Made by a program: the position numbers and the translations under genes
Notes under the pieces: generated by a model
What the model saw: the letters and a program-made list of their open reading frames with translations, nothing else
Database searches by the model: none
What the model was told of the DNA's origin: nothing
Shown here: positions 35,437 to 45,600 of the stretch, one piece after another
Layout of the letters: each line of letters opens with the position of its first letter
Numbering within the stretch: position 1 is the stretch's first letter
Assembly: GCF_000308815.1 (NCBI RefSeq)
Contig: NZ_BAFX01000048.1
Coordinates: 28,904 to 92,903, forward strand
Length of the DNA stretch: 64,000 nt
Source: Nocardia concava NBRC 100430
Lineage (GTDB): Bacteria > Actinomycetota > Actinomycetes > Mycobacteriales > Mycobacteriaceae
Reading direction: 5' to 3'

Positions 35437-36018
35437 TCAGCGGACCCAATCCAGGAGTGGGGTGGTGTCGAGGTCGATTCCCACGGGGGCAGGGAGGGGG
35501 ACCGTGGCGCCGAACGGGACGGTCAGGATGTGTTGGTACCGGGCGTTGTTCGGGACGCTGTGGACTGTGACTTCGCAGGAATCGCGATCGATCAGCAGGT
35601 ATACGGGGATGCCGGTGGCGGCGTATGCGCGCGGCTTTTCCTGACGGTCCCGGCGTTCGGTGTCCTGATCGTCGGAGGTTACCTCGACGACCATCAAGAC
35701 TGGGCTGGGGTCTGCCCATTCGCCTTGGCCGACAAAGGAATCGGCGCCTGCGAGGGAGCCGTCCGGACGTGCACGGCCTTTGCGGTACTGCTCGACCTGC
35801 AAACCTTGCTCGGGAGTGAGGAACAACTCGGGGCGGGCGATCACGAAGATTCGAATCAGCCACTGGATGATTCGGGCGTGGTCCCCGTCCGGCATTGCTT
35901 TGGCCCCCAGTTGTCCGTTGATGAACTCGAGTCGCACACCCTCCGCAATACGATCGGCCGCCCGAGCGAGTTCCTCGAACTCCTCGGTTGTCATGAGTTC
36001 CTCATGCACGGCGGTCAT
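35437..36018 (-). CDS. Uma2-family (DUF820) putative endonuclease
   Basis: A 193-residue restriction-endonuclease-fold protein. Motifs: TTEEFEELARAADR at the start, LEFINGQLGAKAMPDGDHA, ARPDGSLAG (Asp), VLMVVEVTSDDQD (Glu) and RQEKPRAYAATGIPVYLLID (Lys), giving the D-E-K core. Uma2 proteins are numerous in some actinobacteria and cyanobacteria and often mobile; their substrates are unknown. It sits between the integrase fragment and the tRNA, so it is inside the putative element, 20 bp from the integrase remnant. Confidence 0.85.
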   Translation of the reverse strand: MTAVHEELMTTEEFEELARAADRIAEGVRLEFINGQLGAKAMPDGDHARIIQWLIRIFVIARPELFLTPEQGLQVEQYRKGRARPDGSLAGADSFVGQGEWADPSPVLMVVEVTSDDQDTERRDRQEKPRAYAATGIPVYLLIDRDSCEVTVHSVPNNARYQHILTVPFGATVPLPAPVGIDLDTTPLLDWVR

Positions 36019-36152
36019 GTCCTAACACTACGGGGATGGCACCGGTCAGCTGGGGAATTTGTCGCCAGAATATCGCGTGAGACGCTCGTCGTCCGGGTGG
36101 CGCGACAAGGGCGCCGGGAGCGCTGCTGTTTGAGTGCTGCGGGGTGTGGGTA

Positions 36153-36236
36153 TGAGTGAACCTGGCGACGTTCGCGCAGGTCACTCACCAAAAGCGCCCC
36201 CGGCAGGAATCGAACCTGCGACCTAGGGATTAGAAG
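36153..36236. repeat. Putative att site overlapping tRNA-Arg
   Basis: Partner of the repeat at 29590-29673 (same orientation, offset 6,563 bp). Its right part is the 3' half of the intact tRNA-Arg gene; its left part is the 42-bp downstream flank. Together they define a ~6.6 kb segment. Confidence 0.8.
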
Positions 36237-36268
36237 GCCCTTGCTCTATCCAACTGAGCTACGGAGGC
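36195..36268 (-). tRNA. tRNA-Arg (anticodon TCT)
   Basis: 74 nt on the minus strand. The acceptor stem GCCTCCG/CGGGGGC pairs with one G-U. The D arm contains TAGCTCAGTTGGATAGAGC, the anticodon loop is CTTCTAA with anticodon TCT (stem AGGGC/TCCCT with a mismatch next to the loop), and the T arm is GCAGG-TTCGATT-CCTGC. CCA is not encoded. The 3' half is duplicated at 29590-29673, making this the apparent integration target. Confidence 0.92.
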
Positions 36269-36444
36269 AGTGCGGGCATCGGCGGTGATGCGGGCACCAA
36301 ACACCTTGACCCAAATCGATCTCGGTGTCCAGCGCGTTAAGTATAGCGAGCGTCCAGATCAGGGAAGGGCGGTCGTGTAGCAACTGTTCGGCGCGTCGGG
36401 CGGGGTTGGCGGACCTGAGGACCGGAAACCCTGGGGGAGTCCGG

Positions 36445-38511
36445 ATGGGTGCTTCGAACTACGCTGGGCGCATGTCGTCAGCGCAGGACCCGCCCGCAGG
36501 AACGGACGTTTCGATCAGTCGGTCGGGGTCGGGGGTGACGTTCGCGGCGATGACGGCGGTGGGCGCGGCGGCTGCGGCGCTGGTGGCGGCGCTGGTCGTG
36601 GCGTTGTCGGCGTCGCAGGCGCTGACGTTGCTGGGGATTCCGGATCCGGGGCCGTTGACCACCTACGGGTTGCCGGCGGTGCGGGCGGTCGCGGATTTCG
36701 CGGCGGCGCTGACCGTCGGGTCGCTGTTGTTCGCGGCGTTCTTCGTGCCGCCGCAGGGCAGCGGGGTGCTGGATGTCGGCGGGTATCGGGCGCTGCGGCG
36801 GGCCGGGAACGCGGCGCTCGTCTGGGCGGGTGCGGCGGCTTTGCTGGTGCCGCTGACGCTTTCGGACACCACCGGGCAACCGCTGCAGGATTCGCTGCGG
36901 CCCGAGCAGGTGTGGCGCGCCGCGGACAAGGTCGATGTGGCCGGGTCGTGGCGGTTCACGGTGTTCATGGTGGTGGTGCTGGCCATCGGGTGCCGGGTGG
37001 CGCTGCGGTGGGGTTGGACGCCGGTGCTGCTGTGGCTGTCGGTGCTGTCGCTGTTGCCGGTCGCGCTGACCGGGCATTCCTCGTCGGGTGGCGCGCACGA
37101 TCTGGCCACCAACAGCCTGATCCTGCACCTGGTTTCGGCCTGTTTCTGGGTGGGCGGGTTGTTCGCGGTGCTGGCCTACGCGCTGCGGGACGGCAAATAC
37201 ACCGCGCTGGCGGTGCGCCGGTTCTCGAAGGTGGCGACCGTCTCATTCGTGGTGATCGCCGCCAGCGGTGTGATCAACGCCTATGTGCGGGTGCAGTGGT
37301 CTGACCTGTTCGGCACCACCTACGGCAAACTCGTGCTCGCCAAGGCGGGGGCGCTGATCATTCTCGGCATCATCGGATTCCTGCAGCGGCAGCGCGCGAT
37401 TCCCGATCTCGAGAAGGATCCGCGGGATCGCGGGGCGCTGATTCGCTTCGCGGGCGTCGAGGCGCTGGTCTTCGCCGCCACCGTCGGACTGGCGGTCGGC
37501 CTGGGCCGGACCCCGCCGCCGGATCTGCGCACGGTGCCCACCCCGACCGAGGTCGAGATCGGCTACAACCTGGCCGGTCCGCCGACCGTCGCGCGACTGG
37601 CGTTCGACTGGCGCTTCGATCTGATCTTCGGCACGCTCGCCATCGTGCTGGCCGTCGTTTATCTGCGTGGCGTGCTGCGGTTGCGCAAGCGCGGCGACTC
37701 CTGGCCGGTCGGGCGGACCATCTCCTGGATGGCAGGTTGCGCGACACTGCTGATCGCTACCAGCTCCGGCGTCGGGCGCTACGCCCCGGCCATGTTCAGC
37801 GTGCACATGGCGCAGCACATGCTGTTGTCGATGCTCGCGCCGATCCTGTTCGCGCTGGGCGGCCCGGTCTTGCTGGCGCTCCGGGCAATTCAACCGGCCG
37901 GTCGGGACGCACCGCCCGGACCGCGCGAATGGATCCTGGCGGCCGTGCACAACCCGGTGTCGCGCTTCATGACTCAGCCGGTGATCGCCGCGGTGTTCTT
38001 CGTGGCCGGTTTCTACGCGCTGTACCTGGGCGGCATCTTCGACAAGTTCGTCGGCACGCACGGCGCGCACATCTTCATGAATGTGCACTTCCTGATCAGC
38101 GGCTACCTCTTCTACTGGGTCGTCATCGGTATCGATCCCAAGCCGCGCCCGGTGGAACCGCTCACCAAGCTGGGCATGGTCTTCGGCTCGCTGCCCTTCC
38201 ACGCCTTCTTCGGCATCGCGTTGATGAGCATGGATACCGTGCTGGGCGGTTGGTTCTACCGCAGTCTCGGCCTGTCCTGGAATCACGATCTGCTCGGCGA
38301 TCAGCACACCGGCGGTAGCCTCGCGTGGGCGAGCGGTGAAGTACCGCTCGTGGTAGTGATGCTCGCATTGCTCATCCAGTGGTCGCGCAGTGACACCCGC
38401 CTGGCCAATCGGCTCGATCGCAAGGCCGAGCGTGACGATGACGCGGACTTGACCGCGTACAACGCCATGTTCGCCGAACTCGCCCGGCGGGACGGAGAGG
38501 TACGCAAGTGA
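36445..38511 (+). CDS. Fused CopD-like / CtaG cytochrome c oxidase assembly protein
   Basis: A 688-residue polytopic protein. The N-terminal half is a CopD-type copper-handling membrane domain (FWVGGLFAVLAYALRDGKYTALAVRRFSKVA). The C-terminal half is caa3-type CtaG (FSVHMAQHMLLSMLAPILFALGGP, FYALYLGGIFDKFVGTHGAHIFMNVHFLISGYLFYWVVIG) with several membrane His that could bind copper. It probably delivers copper to cytochrome oxidase. ATG 36445 has GGGGGAG just upstream; ATG 36472 is a possible shorter start. Its stop overlaps the next start (GTGA). Confidence 0.88.
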   Translation: MGASNYAGRMSSAQDPPAGTDVSISRSGSGVTFAAMTAVGAAAAALVAALVVALSASQALTLLGIPDPGPLTTYGLPAVRAVADFAAALTVGSLLFAAFFVPPQGSGVLDVGGYRALRRAGNAALVWAGAAALLVPLTLSDTTGQPLQDSLRPEQVWRAADKVDVAGSWRFTVFMVVVLAIGCRVALRWGWTPVLLWLSVLSLLPVALTGHSSSGGAHDLATNSLILHLVSACFWVGGLFAVLAYALRDGKYTALAVRRFSKVATVSFVVIAASGVINAYVRVQWSDLFGTTYGKLVLAKAGALIILGIIGFLQRQRAIPDLEKDPRDRGALIRFAGVEALVFAATVGLAVGLGRTPPPDLRTVPTPTEVEIGYNLAGPPTVARLAFDWRFDLIFGTLAIVLAVVYLRGVLRLRKRGDSWPVGRTISWMAGCATLLIATSSGVGRYAPAMFSVHMAQHMLLSMLAPILFALGGPVLLALRAIQPAGRDAPPGPREWILAAVHNPVSRFMTQPVIAAVFFVAGFYALYLGGIFDKFVGTHGAHIFMNVHFLISGYLFYWVVIGIDPKPRPVEPLTKLGMVFGSLPFHAFFGIALMSMDTVLGGWFYRSLGLSWNHDLLGDQHTGGSLAWASGEVPLVVVMLALLIQWSRSDTRLANRLDRKAERDDDADLTAYNAMFAELARRDGEVRK

Positions 38512-39467
38512 ACGACGTCGCCATGGCGACCCGGAAAGTCAAGCGGCTCTACCGATCCGACGTGCGCCAGGCCCGCCGCCTGCTGCGCGGGCACACCCGC
38601 AAGACACCCGTCTTCCACACCGACATCCTCGGCCCGCGCGGGCCGGTCCCGGTCACGCTCAAGCTCGAACACCTGCAGCACGGCGGGACGTTCAAGGTGC
38701 GCGGCTGCCTCAACGCGCTGCTGCAGGCGCGCGGCGACAAGACCAGTGTGGTGCTGGCCTCGGCCGGAAACGCCGGGATCGCGGCGGCGCTGGCCAGTGC
38801 GTTGCGCGGATTGTCGTGCACCGTGGTGGTTCCCGAATCGGCCTCGCACACCAAGGTGGCGGCCATGTGGTCGCACGGTGCCGAAGTGTTGTGGCACGGA
38901 ACGACTTACGCCGAGGCGCACAAGTACGCCTCGCAGCTGGCCGCCGAGCGCGGGGCCATGCCGCTGCACGCCTACGACCTGCCGGAGATAGTGACCGGCG
39001 CCGGGGTCATCGGGCTGGAGATCGAGGAGCAGGTGCGCGGGCGGCCGCCGGTACTGGTCGCGGTCGGGGGCGGCGGGCTGGTCGCCGGGGTCGCGGTGGC
39101 GCTGGGGCTGCGCGGACGCGTGATCGGCGTCGAGCCGCAGGGCGCGCCGACGCTGCACGCGGCGCTGGCGGCCGGGCATCCGGTGGATGTGGACGTCTCC
39201 AGCGTGGCCTCGGATGCCTTGGGCGCGAACCGGATCGGCGATATCGCCATGGAGGTGGCCAAGCGGTACGGGGTGCGGTCCATCCTGGTCAGCGATGACG
39301 CGATCGTGATGGCGCGGGAGTATCTGTGGCGCGAGTTCCGCATCGTGGTGGAGCCGGCCGGGGCGACCGCGGTGGCGGCCATCCAGAGCGGTGCGTATGT
39401 GCCGGCGGCGGGGGAGCGGCCGGTAATCGTGTTGTGCGGGGCCAATACCGATCTCGCGACGCTGTAG
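38508..39467 (+). CDS. PLP-dependent threonine/serine dehydratase family protein
   Basis: A 319-residue fold-type II PLP enzyme. The Schiff-base Lys is in the motif HGGTFKVRGCLNALL (a variant of the usual S-F-K-x-R-G-A), ASAGNAGIAAALA matches the substrate-binding SxGN loop, and VGGGGLVAGVAVAL is the phosphate-binding glycine loop. There is no C-terminal ACT domain, so it resembles catabolic dehydratases or racemase-like paralogues. It overlaps the CtaG gene by 4 bp; the functional link is not obvious. Confidence 0.85.
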   Translation: MNDVAMATRKVKRLYRSDVRQARRLLRGHTRKTPVFHTDILGPRGPVPVTLKLEHLQHGGTFKVRGCLNALLQARGDKTSVVLASAGNAGIAAALASALRGLSCTVVVPESASHTKVAAMWSHGAEVLWHGTTYAEAHKYASQLAAERGAMPLHAYDLPEIVTGAGVIGLEIEEQVRGRPPVLVAVGGGGLVAGVAVALGLRGRVIGVEPQGAPTLHAALAAGHPVDVDVSSVASDALGANRIGDIAMEVAKRYGVRSILVSDDAIVMAREYLWREFRIVVEPAGATAVAAIQSGAYVPAAGERPVIVLCGANTDLATL

Positions 39468-39603
39468 AACTCGCATCGCTACTAGTTGTCCACAGCCCGC
39501 GTGTTGTCCACACTCGCCGAAAATCCGGTGTCGTCGTGCTTGCCTGCGAGCCAAGCTTGAACCTGTCCGAACGCACAGGCTCGAATCGGCAAGGGGGAGT
39601 GGA

Positions 39604-40053
39604 ATGTACGAGGCGAATACCGCGGTGATCGGCCGGATCGTCACCCATCCGGTGACCAGGGTGCTGCAGAACGGCGAACAGGTCCTGAGTTTCCGGCTGG
39701 CCAGTACCGCCCGCCGCTACGATCAGGGCGCCGGTGACTGGGTGGACGGTGGCACCCTCTATCTCACCGTAAGCTGTTGGCGACGGGGGATCATCGAAGG
39801 TGTCGAAGCATCGCTGCAGCGAGGTGATCCGATCATCGCGTACGGGCAGCTGCGCTCGAACGAGTACACCACCCGAGACGGCGCGGAGCGCACCGACCTC
39901 GAGATGCGGGCCCTGGCACTGGGTCCCGACCTGGGTCGTTGCACCGCCCCGGTGGCGCGCAAAACCTTCGCTCGATCCGACCGGACCGACCCCGTAGAAC
40001 GGCTGCCCGCGGATGCGGACACTGCCGGAGAACCCGCTACTACACACAGTTAG
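39604..40053 (+). CDS. Single-stranded DNA-binding protein (SSB-like paralogue)
   Basis: A 149-residue OB-fold SSB: VIGRIVTHPVTRVLQNGEQVLSFRLAST, then LYLTVSCWRRGIIEGVEASLQRGDPIIAYGQLRSNEY. The acidic DDDIPF-type C-terminal tip of housekeeping SSB is absent, so it is a paralogue, as for M. tuberculosis Rv2478c, which also precedes the ettA homologue. It starts at ATG 39604 after GGGGGAG and ends 10 bp before the ettA start. Confidence 0.85.
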   Translation: MYEANTAVIGRIVTHPVTRVLQNGEQVLSFRLASTARRYDQGAGDWVDGGTLYLTVSCWRRGIIEGVEASLQRGDPIIAYGQLRSNEYTTRDGAERTDLEMRALALGPDLGRCTAPVARKTFARSDRTDPVERLPADADTAGEPATTHS

Positions 40054-40063
40054 GCTTGCCCAT

Positions 40064-41740
<1,677 letters not shown>

Positions 41741-42647
41741 CCGTTTCCCCCGTTCGGCCCCACCCCACCAGGGTGGGGACCGACGGGAACCGGGCAGGGG
41801 CTGCGTTTGGCAGCCACATGGATGGCCGTCGGCGTCATTGCCCACTTTGCATCGCCCGGCTGCTGGACTGCGCGCTTGGTGCTGAGCGTCAAAGGCTTTG
41901 TGCGGCAAGGTTGGCGTGGCTGATGGGCTCGGCCGCCGGTGCTGGGACGGAGTCTGCCCGGGCGTTGGTGCCCTGCCCGTTCGCCGGGGTGAGTGCGGCC
42001 GGTTCGGCCTGCGGGCGGGGCGGGCTGAGAATCGTTCCGATCGGCAAGGTCGCTGAGGTCGGGGATTGCTGTACCTCGGGGCTATCAAGATCGGCGGCGG
42101 GGTCGGGCAAGATCGTTCTGGAGTGGGCCTGCGGGCTCGGGGGAGGCTGGGGGAGTGCAGGTCACACGCACTGTTGAGGTGCGGTGGGGGTGAGCTGACG
42201 GTGTACGAAACGCGGTGTGGGGCAAGGGGAGTAGCTTGTCGGGTGGTGGGTCGATCGGGCCTGCCGAGGAGTGACACCGCGGGGCGAATGGCTGGGCCGG
42301 GGTAGAGGTGGTCGGTTGGTCGCCTTTGTGTTGGTCTAGTGATTGTTTGCTGGATGGTTCGTGGACCGCTGGATGGCGGGCCGGGGCTGTGATCGTTAAC
42401 GGCTATCGAGTAGCGAACTGTGTGGTTTCGCATTCGCACGTTTGCGTGAAATGTGTTTTGGTGCAAGGTTTGTCGTGGGCGACCTGGTGATTTCGGCCAG
42501 GTGAAGAGAGCCGCGAACCGTCTGGTTCGTCCGTATTGTGAGACGCGGCGCGGCATTGAGAGGAATTAGGCCCGGCACATCTTGCGCCCAGCTACTCTCG
42601 CATCGGCGTCACTTTGTTACGGAACCGAATCCGAGGAGTTGGCGAAA
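41741..42647. other. 907-bp gap upstream of the glutamate dehydrogenase gene
   Basis: No reading frame here has protein-like composition. The left end carries a terminator-like hairpin (41763-41778). A 6-bp stem ACCTGG/CCAGGT occurs at 42482-42502, and another (CGAACC-GTCT-GGTTCG) in the stretch near 42515-42530. The gdh promoter and leader should be in the right part. Confidence 0.55.
41763..41778 (+). terminator. Hairpin downstream of ettA
   Basis: CCCCAC (41763-41768) pairs with GTGGGG (41773-41778) over a CAGG loop, 22 bp after the ettA stop. Stem is short and no T tract follows, so only a candidate. Confidence 0.35.
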
Positions 42648-45600
42648 ATGACCGTCTCGTCCGAATTGTCCAGCGCGGCCTGGGCTGCGAGTTTGCCCGC
42701 GTCCTTGCGGGGCAATCTCGTATCCCTGGAGGAGGCGTATTTCCGACACGTCGACGCCGGTGACGCCGACTGTGCCATTCCCGCGACTTCCACCCACATC
42801 TTCCGCTGCCACGTCGACCTGGCCGTCCAGCGCGTCCCCGGCACCGCGAATGTCCGTGTGTACCACGCGGATGACGAGGCCGGCCTCGGCGTCGCCGTGC
42901 AGCTGGTCACCGATGACATGCCGCTGCTGGTCGAATCGGTCACCTCGTCGCTGAGCCGCCTGGGCGTCAGCGTGAGCGAGATCGTGCACCCCATCTTCGA
43001 GGTGACCCGCGACGCCGAGGGCACCCTGCAGACCGCGGTCCCACACGAGGTCGACGGCAACGGCTCCACCGGCCTGCGCGAATCCTGGATGCACATCCAG
43101 CTGCACCCCGCCACCAGCCGCGCCCAGCTCGAGCAGATCGAGACCTCGCTGCCCGATGTCCTCACCGACGTGCGCCGCGTCATCGAGGACACCGAGGCCA
43201 TGCGCGAGGCCCAGGAACACGTCGCCGGGGAACTCGACGATGCCGCCGCGGCCGGTAGATCCGCCTTTCCCACAACCGATCTCACCGACTGCGCCGACCT
43301 GCTGCGCTGGCTGGCGGACGGTCATTTCACCGTCCTCGGCTACGCCCGCTACGAGCGCAGCGTCGTCGACGGCCAGGCCAAGTCCATCATCGTGCCGGAG
43401 ACCAGCCTCGGCGTGCTGCGCCCCAATGTCGGCACCGACTTCCGCGTCCCCGACAACAGCGGCGACGAGTCCCTGCTCAGGCTGACCCAGGGCTTGGTCC
43501 CGGCCACCGTGCACCGCGGCGTCTACCCCTACTTCGTCGGCGTCGCCGAAATGGATGAATCCGGCACGGTCACCGGCGAGCATCTGTTCATCGGCGTTTT
43601 CACCGTCACCGCCCTGCACGAGAACGTCCTCGATATCCCGGTCATCAACCGCCGGGTGCGCTCCATCATCGAGGCCAGCGGCTTCGACCTGGACTCCTTC
43701 TCCGGCCAGGAGATGCTCGAGGTCATCCAGGCCTTCCCCCGCACCGAACTGTTCTCCTCCGACGGTGACGCCCTGCGCCGCACCGCCAGCGCCGTGCTGA
43801 ATGTCGGTATGCGCCGCCAGGTCCGGCTGTTCATGCGCATGGACGGCTACGGCCGCTTCGTGGCCTGCATGGTCTACCTCCCGCGCGACCGCTACACCAC
43901 CCGCGTGCGCCTGGAGATGCAGGACATCCTGATGCGCGAGCTGGGTGGCGTCTCCATCGACTACTCGGCGCGCGTGTCCGAAAGCGACCTCGCCAGTGTG
44001 TATTTCACGGTGCGCCTGCCCGACCAGGGCGCCGCCGCGGACAGCTCCGAGAGCAACCGCCTGCGCATCCAGCACCTGCTCGCCGAGGCCAGCCGCACCT
44101 GGGACGACCACCTGCGCGACGAGGTCGCGACTTCCGCACGCCTGGATCCCGTGGTCGCGCAGCGCTACGCCGAGGCCCTGCCGGAGAGCTACAAGGAGGA
44201 CTTCGAACCCCTGCGCGCCGTCGCCGACATCCTGCGCCTGCAGGGCCTGGCCGACGGCGGTATCTCGCAGCACCTGTACCGCCGCCTCGATTCCTCCCCG
44301 GGCTCATGGCGTTTCACCCTCTATGTCGGCGGCAGCGGCATCTCCCTGAGCCAGGTGCTCCCGCTGCTGCAGAGCCTCGGCGTGGAGGTCATCGACGAGC
44401 GCCCCCACCAGGTCGAACTCGATCACGGCCCCGAGCAGTGGGTCTACGACTTCGGCCTGCTGGCCCGCCCCGAACTGCTGCGCAGCGCCCTGGACCGCGA
44501 TATGGACGCCGAACTGGTGGAGTCCGTCGGCCGCCTGGACGCCCTCGACGCCCACGTGCGCGGCCTGCGGGAGCGCTTCACCGACGCCTTCGAGGCCCTC
44601 TGGTACGGCCGCGCCGAGGCCGACGGCCTCAATGAACTGGTGCTGGGCGCGGGCATGAACTGGCGCAGCGTCTCCATCCTGCGCGCCTACTCGAAGTACT
44701 TGCAGCAGGCCGGATTCCCCTACAGTCAGGCCGCCATCACCCGTGTCCTGCTGGCCTATCCCGAAGCGGCCAGCATGTTCGTCGACCTGTTCGCCGCGCT
44801 CTTCGACCCGGACTCGGCCAATCCGGACCACGCCACCGAACTCGAGGCCGCGGTCCGCCACCGCATCGACGAGGTCGTGAGCCTGGACGCCGACCGCATC
44901 CTGCGCGCGCTGCTCGGCCTGATCAAGGCCACCCTGCGCACCAACTACTACGTCACAGACGCCGAGGGTCGCTCCCGGGACTACCTGTCGTTCAAGGTGG
45001 AACCGCAGGAGATCGCCGAATTGCCCAAGCCCCGACCGCAATTCGAGATCTTCGTCTACTCCCCGCGGGTGGAGGGCGTGCACCTGCGCTTCGGCCCGGT
45101 CGCGCGTGGCGGCCTGCGCTGGTCGGATCGGTTGGAGGACTTCCGCACCGAGATCCTGGGCCTGGTCAAGGCGCAGGCGGTGAAGAACGCCGTCATCGTC
45201 CCGGTCGGTGCGAAGGGCGGTTTCGTGGTCAAGAACCCGCCCGCTGCCACCGCCGATCCGGTCGCCGATCGCCAGAATCTGCAGGCCGAGGGCATCGCCT
45301 GCTACCGCACCTTCATTTCGGGCCTGCTCGATGTCACCGACAATGTCGATCGCGCCACCGGTGCGGTGATCCCGCCCGCGCGGGTGCTGCGCCGCGACGG
45401 CGACGACACCTACCTGGTCGTGGCCGCGGACAAGGGCACCGCCACCTTCTCCGATATCGCCAATGATGTTGCCCAGTCCTACGGTTTCTGGCTCGGCGAC
45501 GCCTTCGCCTCCGGCGGTTCGGTGGGCTACGACCACAAGGCGATGGGTATCACCGCCAAGGGCGCGTGGGAGAGCGTGAAGCGCCACTTCGCCGAGATGG

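Noticed and set aside
35198..35863. A full-length 221-residue integrase
   Set aside because: Only the last ~72 residues resemble a tyrosine recombinase; the rest of the frame is the antisense-like reading of the Uma2 gene.
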